From the NCBI GenBank assembly GCA_049999765.1, contig JBNGIQ010009388.1, positions 155,119-186,684 of the forward strand: a stretch of DNA of 31,566 nt, given 5' to 3'. The notes beneath the pieces are model-generated. The model worked only from the letters and a program-made list of their open reading frames with translations, made no database searches and had not been told where the DNA came from. A program made the position numbers and the translations under genes. The first letter of the stretch is position 1; every line of letters begins with the position of its first letter. This stretch comes from Phaeoceros laevis (lineage: Eukaryota; Anthocerotophyta; Anthocerotopsida; Notothyladales). This document shows, piece after piece, positions 1 to 6,624 of the stretch.

Positions 1-11
1 ATGCTTTTTTC

Positions 12-140
12 ATGGGCTATGCTTCGAATGAGAAACTGAAGAAACGGCTGGTAATTTTGAAGCAAATTCAACTCCCTTCACTTATGGACATTGAGATCAC
101 AACTGTCAGTACCAACTACCGTCTTTTAATAGCTGATAAG
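12..140 (+). other. Possible exon fragment of an unrecognised gene entering from the left edge
   Basis: An open frame of about 43 codons runs from near the window edge to an AAG|GTGAGC at 140/141, a good plant splice donor. The peptide is Lys/Leu/Ile-rich (EKLKKRLVILKQI at its start) and I recognise no family in it. The rest of the gene would lie to the left or in an exon I cannot find to the right. It may equally be chance open frame, because no acceptor or second exon is visible before the transposon at 537. Confidence 0.2.
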
Positions 141-536
141 GTGAGCTTAACTAACAAACCTAGCCTAAGTGAACCCTGCTCTACAAGTTTATGGATTGAT
201 TATAAATTTCCCACAGCGAACCAAAGAATACCAAAATACCATGACATCTGACAAAGTGTGTGTGTGTGTGTGAAGCTATTAAGAAGGTTTACACTCAAGA
301 TTCACGACAGATTCAAGATTAACCCTCGGCAGAGTCTTAACTACATTTTATCCAAACTGCTTATTCGAACGATTATCAGCGAATGCTTACTATCAAAACG
401 TCCAGGCCCTTAGTATGCCACAAATTAGTTATATTACAATTAGTGGGTTTCCATGTCATTTTATTTTACTGTATTTTACTAAAATTATTATAAAAATACT
501 TGATAATGAGTACTTTATTCTATATTTTATAATATA
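141..536. other. AT-rich stretch without a gene, with a short TG microsatellite
   Basis: I see no coding potential here. A (TG)n run lies at about 256-272. The last 120 bases are very AT-rich and end in the TA dinucleotide (535-536) that serves as the target site of the adjacent transposon. Confidence 0.6.
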
Positions 537-556
537 CAGTCGGCCCCCTTTAAATG
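537..556 (+). repeat. Left terminal inverted repeat of the pogo-type element
   Basis: Twenty bases beginning CAGTCGGCCCCC match the reverse complement of 3537-3556 at 19 of 20 positions. They are preceded by TA at 535-536. In Tc1/mariner elements this is the outer transposase-binding and cleavage end. Confidence 0.93.
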
Positions 557-1233
557 TTACTCGTCGGGAGTAGGCCCTAGCGTAACATTTATACAAGTGT
601 AACACATACGAAATCATACTTAATAAACCGATTTACTTAATTAAAAATAATTAAATAACTCATTTATACCATAACGAGATAACTAAAGATCATGCAGCCT
701 CGAAATGTTGAGTAGTGGAGGACTGCTTCGCGGACTCTAAATGACGCATATCGATGCGGCTCTCTACCATACGTAGAAGCTTGAGTGCGCCCACAACATT
801 GTATGGCCTTTGCACTAAGTATGTATCAAGCACCTCCATTGCTTGTAGAGCGTCCCGGTTTGTGGTAGGAGGTTTTTCCTCCAACACGGGTTCTTCCACT
901 TTCTCATCATCCCCATCTGTTGCCTCATCCCTGGGAATTGGCTCGGTAACCATGTCCCAAATTTCAGCTTCGTCCCAAATTGCAGCTTCCTCCGGTACGT
1001 AGGATGTAGCCACGTTGCAAGTACTCTCATAATAAATGTACTCTCTTGCACTCATGTTTGGTGTGATACCTAAATCCAAAGTCAAGCTCCTCAATCGCAA
1101 AAGAAGTGCATTTACCTCAGTTACCTTCTCACTTAGAGATTGATGAACAGGGCTTTCATTTGCCCGATGCACCTCCTTGGCCTCTTCAAGCCAATCATCA
1201 TTCAAATCAAACTCATCCAAAAATGTAGTACGG

Positions 1234-1440
1234 TTACCCCTTTCTATCATCACTGGCTCGTCGTCCCCATCTCTCACACGTCGTCCCCATCACTGGCTCG
1301 TCGTCCCCATCACTGGCTCGTTACCCCTTTCTATCATCACTGGCTCGTCGTCCCCATCTCTCACACGTCGTCCCCATCACTGGCTCGTCGTCCCCATCAT
1401 TGGCTCATCGTCCCCATCACTGGCTCGTCCTCCCCATCTC
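1234..1440. repeat. 87-bp in-frame minisatellite in the transposase C-terminal region
   Basis: An 87-bp unit (29 codons) starting TTACCCCTTTCTATC recurs at 1234 and 1321. Each unit is itself built of 18-21-bp subunits of the form CACTGGCTCGTCGTCCCCAT. Read on the minus strand it encodes an acidic GDDEPVM-like heptad repeated many times. The unit is a multiple of three, so the acidic frame is kept across copies. Confidence 0.8.
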
Positions 1441-1560
1441 TCATTGGCTCCTCAGCATGCCACAAACCAACATGCTTCTAACAATGTTGATTTGTCTGCA
1501 CAATGCATGGCAGCATCACCAGAACCTGGTGCACATCAATGGCCGGGTCTTTATCTCCCA

Positions 1561-1570
1561 NNNNNNNNNN
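1561..1570. other. Assembly gap (10 N)
   Basis: Ten N interrupt the transposase region beside the short tandem repeats at 1606-1740, which is a likely reason for the gap. Confidence 0.95.
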
Positions 1571-1605
1571 ATTTGTTTGCGGTACTGTGCTTTAAACGAA
1601 TGAAT

Positions 1606-1740
1606 AATGCCACCATCCCTCGGCTGGTATTGCGCTTTAAACGAATTAATAATGCCACCATCAATGAATAATGCCACCATCCCTAGGCTGGTATTGCGCT
1701 TTAAACGAATTAATAATGCCACCATCCATAGGCTGGTACA
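1606..1740. repeat. 45/19-bp tandem duplications over the third catalytic Asp motif
   Basis: The string AATGCCACCATC recurs at 1606, 1651, 1670 and 1715 (spacings 45, 19, 45). Each copy encodes, on the minus strand, part of the DGGII(H/N)SFKAQY motif around the third catalytic Asp of the transposase, so the active-site codon is present about four times. Confidence 0.8.
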
Positions 1741-1950
1741 AGCTAGTTGTACAGGGGGCAAGAAAACAACCGTGGTCACGGCAAGCTTGGAAGTCACATT
1801 GGGAGCTTTATGTGACGTTGCAGTGTCTAGAATGAGAAGAACCTTATCTTTCCCTGTAGCGCGCATTCTTAGCTCAAAATCCCACAAAAAGGCCTCAAAC
1901 AATTGAATAGTCATCCAAGCCTTACGGTTTGCATTCCAAATGATTCCCAA

Positions 1951-2170
1951 ATTTGCAAGACGCTGAATGTTGCGCTGTGTGAATGCCTTGGTCTCTTGTA
2001 CTTGTGGATGATGAATGGCGGCAGCTTCATAGACCCATCCATATTTGGAGTCAAAGCCAAATTTGCAAGACGCTGAATGTTGCGCCGTATGAATGTCTTG
2101 GTCTCTTGTACTTGTGGATGATGAATGGCGGCAGCTTCATAGACCCATCCATATTTGCAGTCAAAGCCAC
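1951..2170. repeat. 110-bp tandem duplication in the transposase core
   Basis: Two nearly identical 110-bp copies start at 1951 and 2061 with ATTTGCAAGACGCTGAATG and differ at only a few positions. The period is not a multiple of three, so the duplication shifts the transposase frame. Confidence 0.85.
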
Positions 2171-2682
2171 AGTGAGCCTCTCCTTGGCTTCTTTCTTCCC
2201 ACTAAGGCATTTGGTTGCTAAAGTTTGGTTGCTAAAGTTTTGTTGGGCTCCAACCTGCAAAACAAGCTTGTCGCATCCATGTTAAACACATGGCAAGGCT
2301 TGTACTCGGAGACCTTGTCTTTCACTTCCTCAATGTGTCGGAGTACTTAGAACTTCGAAGGAATTTGCACTAGCATCCTCTCCATGCTTGGTATACCCCC
2401 TGATACCATGATGCTTCTTGAACCTGGTCACCCATCCATGGGAGAACACCACACACTTTCTTGTTCCAACATCTTCAAGCCTATTCCAGAAACTTTGAGC
2501 AATTGCACACAACATTGCATTGGAAATTACAGCTTGCTTTTGTTGCATAGCAAGAAACCAAGCAAGTGTAGCATTTTCTACCTCGGGATACGTCACTTTC
2601 CTGTTGCGTTTTGCATTTTTCCTGTGCATATGTTAAGGAACCGCGTGTATCAACTTTTTGTGAAGACAGGCTTGTGGGCACA

Positions 2683-2960
2683 GCACTTGGTGTCCGCATT
2701 ATCACAAACCTTGAATTTGAAGAGCAAAGACTTGTATGTACGATAGTAAAGGCTTGTAAGCAAGAGGGCTTTGAGCACTTGGTGTCCGCATTATCACAAA
2801 CCTTGAATTCGAAGAGCAAAGACCTAAATGTACGATAGTAAAGGCTTCTAAGCAAGAGGGCTTTGAGCACTTGGTGTCCGCATTATCACAAACCTTGAAT
2901 TCGAAGAGCAAAGATGTGTATGTACGATAGTAAAGGCTTGTAAGCAAGAGAACAAAGCCC
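2683..2960. repeat. 92-bp minisatellite, three copies
   Basis: A 92-bp unit beginning GCACTTGGTGTCCGC starts at 2683, 2775 and 2867 with few differences. It lies where the N-terminal DNA-binding part and the 5' leader of the transposase gene should be. Confidence 0.88.
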
Positions 2961-3031
2961 TGTAAGTACGAGAGCAAGAATTCAAGTGCAAATACCTGTA
3001 AGTGCAAATACCTGTAAGCACGACAACAAAG

Positions 3032-3152
3032 CCTTGTAAGTACGAGAGTGTAAGCACGCGTACACCACATGCCACCTTGTAAGTACGAGAATGTANNNNN
3101 NNNNNCCACCTTGTAAGTACGAGAATGTAAGCACGCGTACACCACATGCCAC
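3032..3152. repeat. 43-bp minisatellite with a sequencing gap inside
   Basis: The unit begins CCTTGTAAGTACGAGA and starts at 3032, 3075 and 3109. The middle copy is cut by 10 N at 3096-3105. Related GTAAGTACGAG strings continue upstream to about 2960, so the array was probably longer and collapsed in assembly. Confidence 0.75.
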
Positions 3153-3536
3153 GTGCGCAAAAACAAACACTCTAATGCCCGCATTATCATTGAGAGAGTA
3201 CAAATGGAGAGCACCCAACTGTACGCAAGATAACTTTAGACATACTCAGACCACGCCATACGCAATGGACATCACCCAACTGTACTCAAGATAAGGACAT
3301 ACTCAGACCACCGTTAGCATGACCTCCCTACTACTACTACCACGCCATACGCACTCGAGAGCAAAGATTTGGAAGTACGAGAGCAAAAAAAAACTCGCAC
3401 TAGGTCACACACCTCCAACAGGAAGCACAACTAAGCACACTCACTCCGCACCGTACCACCACCATGAAGAGACCACGTTAGGGAGAGAATTGGGACAAGC
3501 GTAACATGTAGATCGAAATCACACTTAGAGGGGGCA

Positions 3537-3556
3537 CATTTAGAGGGGGCCGACTG
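3537..3556 (-). repeat. Right terminal inverted repeat of the pogo-type element
   Basis: This is the mirror copy of 537-556 with one mismatch and is followed by TA at 3557-3558. Just inside it the core TTAGAGGGGGC-like string is repeated (about 3523-3535 and 3539-3551), giving a possible subterminal second binding site. Confidence 0.93.
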
Positions 3557-3865
3557 TAGTGCTAACAACCCAATTAGTAAAGTGCAAGGTGTCATAGTAC
3601 TTAAAGTTGTAAAGCTCCCAAGAGCATAGTTGAAATATTGTAGTTGTGCATAGTAAAAGGTCTACTTTGCTAGTAGGGAGAGGATAGAACCTATATAATG
3701 ACATGCTAATGTAGTGCTAATGATCCAATTAGTAAAGTGCAGGGTGTCATAGTACTTAAAGTTGTAAAGCCCCCAATTACATAGTTAAAACATTGTAGTC
3801 ACATAGTAAAAGGTCCACTTTTCTAGTAGTGGAGAGGATAGAACCTATATCATGCATGTCAGTAA
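3557..3865. repeat. 154-bp tandem direct duplication abutting the transposon
   Basis: Two diverged copies begin TAGTGCTAA at 3558 and 3712 and share AATTAGTAAAGTGCA, GGTGTCATAGTACTTAAAG and GAGAGGATAGAACCTATAT. The transposon inserted at the TA that opens the first copy. No coding sequence is seen. Confidence 0.82.
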
Positions 3866-3866
3866 T

Positions 3867-4308
3867 AGTAGTAGTAGCAAGGAGCCGCCGCGCTATACCG
3901 ATTCCACGTTGGGATCAAGCACGCCGTTATGTCCGTGGCATGCCAAGTATTACTAGTCGACATGCCATCTATGACTGTTAAGCTATGTCATGTTAGTTAC
4001 TATGTCCGTGGCATGCCAAGTATTACTAGTGGACATGCCATCTATGACGGTTAAGCTATGTCATGTTAGTTACTATGTCTGTGGCATGCCAAGTATTACT
4101 ACTCGACATGCCATCTATGAGTGTTAAGCTATGTCATGTTAGTTACTAGTTAAGCTATGTCATGTTAGTTACTAGATTTCATTGCAGATTTCGTTTCACT
4201 ATAGATTATGTCATGTTAGTTACTAGTAACTATGTAGATTTTGGTTTTTTCGGTTTTTTGAAAACCAATTGATAGAGCACGCTGCCCTGATACCACTTGA
4301 ATGTCCCC
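3867..4308 (+). repeat. Left arm of a large imperfect inverted repeat
   Basis: This arm runs from a GTA-rich microsatellite and CAAGGAG, through about three 73-bp units starting TATGTC(C/T)GTGGCATG (3928, 4001, 4074), then AAAACCAATTGATAGAGCAC, to GAATGTCCCC at 4299-4308. The same blocks occur in inverted order at 5235-5543. Copy number of the internal units differs between arms. Confidence 0.82.
3928..4174. repeat. 73-bp tandem repeat, three copies plus a partial one
   Basis: Units at 3928, 4001 and 4074 contain GGCATGCCAAGTATTACTA and end in GCTATGTCATGTTAGTTAC. A truncated copy follows at about 4147-4174. The same family, inverted and rearranged, is found at 5390-5515. Confidence 0.88.
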
Positions 4309-5234
4309 GGTTGTCAGTAGTTCCCGCAATCTTGCCATAATGTTCTCTTCATTCTTTTGTAGTCCTCTCACTCACCTAGATGGTGGCCCTGGGCACCCGT
4401 CCACCTATTCACCCTGGGTCGCACTAGGAGTATGGAGCGATGTGAGTTGCATTAGGCCGCCCATCCACCTAACTATAATGCTTCTGCGGGATGACACTCT
4501 GACAATTTGCACCGCATACACCAACCAACCAACCAGTGATAGGAAAAGCCCTGCAATTAAAGTTCACCAATCCACCTAGTACCACACCTAGGTGTTAGTG
4601 TGCTAGATTTCCATGTGGCGTCCGCTACTACATACTACTAGTACTACCCACCCACTGTGCCCGGTTACTGTACCTAAATTGGCTCCTCGTGAAAGGTGAA
4701 GCTAGTTAGAGATTCAATTTTGGTGATCTTGTATCTCTCGGTCCCTTCAATAGAAATTTATTTTTTTGGAAAAATAAGCACCCTCCATCTTCACGCACAT
4801 GCTGCAGAAAGAGGAGAATTTCTGAATACCACATAATTACATTCTAATAGTTTTCCCTTAGTGATCCGAGATTGTCTCTCACCATTGTGATGATCGGGCT
4901 AATTGCTCTATTCTTTAGATTAAACTCCGCAAGCTCGAAGGACCCGTTCACACAACCTAGCGCTAATTTTTTTTTCATAGACCAATAGGTAGAGCAAAAA
5001 AAAGGTTGCTCATGTAATATGCTCGATATGACCACTATGTCATACAGGAATGAAATCATTCTAGTTGTAGCAACTTCATTTTATGTGTGTTCTTCATTTT
5101 ATGTGTGTTCTACCGGCATGTATTTCAAGAACTCATAATAATGAACTCGAGGTTGTTCAGTGTTCACCAATTTGCTTCATGGGGCAATTTAGTGAATTCA
5201 TTCATTCATTCATTCGTTCATTTCTTCATTCATT
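4309..5234. other. Spacer between inverted-repeat arms; no gene recognised
   Basis: About 926 bp. The only open frames are short (one of 92 codons at 4301-4579, one of 71 codons at 4844-5059 on the minus strand) and resemble nothing I recognise. It ends in an ATTC-repeat tract (about 5197-5234). If the two arms are ends of one mobile element, this would be its interior, but no transposase or reverse transcriptase motif is visible. Confidence 0.5.
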
Positions 5235-5350
5235 GAATGTCCCCAAAGGGACATTCAAGTGGTAAAGAACCCCACCCCCAAAGGGGTGGCCGGGGTTCAA
5301 TACCCACTCAGGGCAGTGTGCTCTATCAATTGGTTTTCAAAAAACCGAAA
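5235..5350 (+). mobile_element. Candidate tRNA-derived SINE module (box A/B-like), flanked by hairpins
   Basis: GGTTCAATACC at 5294-5304 fits the Pol III box B consensus, and TTCAAGTGGTAAAG about 40 bases upstream resembles box A of a tRNA-type promoter. Two small hairpins are visible: GAATGTCCC/GGGACATTC around CAAA (5235-5256) and CCACCCC/GGGGTGG around CAAA (5272-5289). A T-arm-like stem surrounds box B. No complete cloverleaf can be drawn, so it is not a tRNA gene. A second copy on the minus strand at about 4255-4308 lacks the box B segment. A SINE or a tRNA-related end of another element would both explain this. Confidence 0.4.
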
Positions 5351-5543
5351 TTTACATTGAAATTTACATTATAATCTAGTAACTAACATGACATAGCCTA
5401 ACATGACATAGCTTAACCGTCATAGATGGCATGTTGAGTAGTAATACTTGGCCTAACATGACATAGCTTAACCGTCATAGATACTTGGCATACTTGGCAT
5501 GCCACGGACACGGGTATAGCGCGACTCCTTGCTACTACTACTC
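5235..5543 (-). repeat. Right arm of the large imperfect inverted repeat
   Basis: Inverted relative to 3867-4308. It starts at the 9-bp-stem hairpin 5235-5256, then has a tRNA-like block, CTCTATCAATTGGTTTTC, ACATGACATAGC repeats, GGCATGCCACGGACA, and ends in TCCTTGCTACTACTACTC. Compared with the left arm it has 43 extra bases (5265-5307) carrying the box-B-like motif. Confidence 0.82.
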
Positions 5544-5711
5544 ATTCATTCATTTATTCATGCATTCATTCACGACTCCTTGCTACTACTACTCATTCAT
5601 TCATTCATTCATTCATTCATCCATCCATCCATCTAGGTGTATCAACATTCATCCATCCATCCATCTAGGTGTATCAACATTCATCCATCCATCCATCTAG
5701 GTGTATCAACA
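5522..5711. repeat. ATTC/ATCC microsatellite and 32-bp minisatellite
   Basis: CGACTCCTTGCTACTACTACT plus an ATTC tract is duplicated with a 51-bp period (5522 and 5573). It is followed by three 32-bp units ending ATCTAGGTGTATCAAC with period marks at 5631, 5663 and 5695. This DNA is non-coding. Confidence 0.85.
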
Positions 5712-6624
5712 ACAAGAGCTACTTGCTTTGAGTTTCGTATGGATCTTAGCTGAAGTACATGACTTGTTCATTGTCCTTTATGTTTGGTTGCATGGACTTT
5801 ATGTGTCAATTGTTAACTTGATAGTAAGTAAGGACGAGTCCGGACTCTTTGACTCTTTGGTGAGAAGCTGCTTATCATGGTAAAGTGAACTAGACTAGTA
5901 GTAGTTTCATCATGCCTGGTTGAGGACGTTTTAATTGGATTAGAGACTTACACTAGGTGCGTGTGTGTGTTTATTACTTAACATCCTGGCGAAACCTTTA
6001 GGTGCTCTAATTCAACCGCCGCCCCGGCTATTCTGGTTACTTAACCTAAAGCCTGACGCCGGGATATGATGCCTGTGAATCCTAATCCAACATCCACGTG
6101 CCAGCCCTTAGCCGCCTGCTATAACCAGGAGTCTGGGTCAGCTTGCATCCGGGCCGCCCGCTACAAGTTCCCTGGCATCGCGACCGTCCCTTTCTGCTCA
6201 TCGCAGCCCTCCTTTCCCGCTCTCTCACCTTTTCTTTTTCCCCCACGCCTTTGCTTTGCGCTGCCAAGGTTCCTGGTGCTGGGCCGTGAGCCGCATCGCT
6301 AAAGGTGGCGACCTGGGGGGGTAAGCACCCAGCACGTTACTCGGCAGCAGGGGTGTTGTTGCTGCTGTTTGTGCAAGCACACCGGGGATCTAGATCAAGC
6401 TCCAGGGTGCAATAAGGCAGACGCTGTAGGCGGTGGGGGACGTGTGCTGAGGCCTCTGTTGGACTTTCTCACCTGTAGAGTTGTCGAAACAGCAGCTGTT
6501 TCAAGGGCCTTTGTACCGTGGGAGGTCCAGTGACGCACAAACCAGCTTGGACCCGTGTCTCCAACCTAGGGTTGTAGGATTCCTTGTGCTGGCCTGATCG
6601 GCTTCTTGGTGGCAGCAGCTCGGC
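5712..6624 (+). other. Intergenic DNA and probable promoter/5' leader of the RBP45/47-like gene
   Basis: No coding sequence is recognised. Composition changes from AT-rich to GC-rich near 6000, as expected for a promoter and 5' untranslated region. A short GT run lies at about 5958-5970. The transcription start and any leader intron cannot be placed without transcript data. Confidence 0.45.

Larger units (their letters stand above)
690..2640 (-). pseudogene. Broken pogo-type DDE transposase (HTH_Tnp_Tc5 + DDE_1)
   Basis: Three blocks read in order on the minus strand. At 2629-2330 is a CENP-B-type HTH (YPEVENATLAWF, later HGWVTRFKKHHGI). At about 2340-1571 is the DDE_1 core: the first Asp in FNMDATSLF (codon 2275-2277), then KERLTVALTANMDGS, the second Asp in LLILDTATSH (1825-1827), and the third Asp in QPRDGGIIHSFKAQYR near 1615. 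At 1277-690 is the acidic C-terminal part. Breaks: a frame change near 2335 between HTH and core, a 15-bp duplication near 2213-2240 that brings in a stop, a 110-bp duplication (not a multiple of three) at 1951-2170, a further one-base shift near its start, duplicated motifs at 1606-1740, and a 10-N gap. The catalytic Asp codons survive, so decay looks recent. The transposase role is family knowledge; loss of function is inferred from the breaks. Confidence 0.85.
537..3556 (-). mobile_element. pogo/Tigger-type (Tc1/mariner superfamily) DNA transposon, near full length, non-autonomous by decay
   Basis: The element is 3020 bp long. Its ends are 20-bp inverted repeats starting CAGTCGGCCCCC with one mismatch, and it is flanked on both sides by TA (535-536 and 3557-3558), the target duplication of the Tc1/mariner superfamily. 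CAGT-starting ends are typical of pogo/Tigger elements. Inside, on the minus strand, lie a CENP-B/Tc5-type helix-turn-helix region, a DDE_1 transposase core and an acidic C-terminal region, in the expected order. Frameshifts, an in-frame stop and several tandem duplications break the reading frame, so this copy cannot make transposase. Between the terminal repeat at 3537 and the HTH region at about 2640 the element consists mainly of minisatellite DNA, and I could not find the first (psq-like) DNA-binding domain. A 10-N gap lies at 1561-1570 and another at 3096-3105. Confidence 0.92.

Noticed and set aside
2702-3218. Long minus-strand frames of 78-170 codons
   Set aside because: They are built from the 92- and 43-bp minisatellite units and an N gap; the repeated peptides reflect the repeat, not a protein family.
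4265-4310. Primer binding site of a Copia LTR retrotransposon on the minus strand
   Set aside because: TGGTATCAGGGCAG is close to the usual initiator-tRNA site, but no LTR pair, gag or polymerase motif is nearby, and the other arm explains the string as a 43-bp deletion state.
5250-5310. A functional tRNA gene
   Set aside because: Box-B-like sequence is present, but no acceptor stem, anticodon arm or full-length cloverleaf can be folded; kept only as a SINE-like module.
5701-5883. 60-codon plus-strand open frame with a hydrophobic centre
   Set aside because: It begins inside a minisatellite and has no recognisable domain or neighbouring exon.
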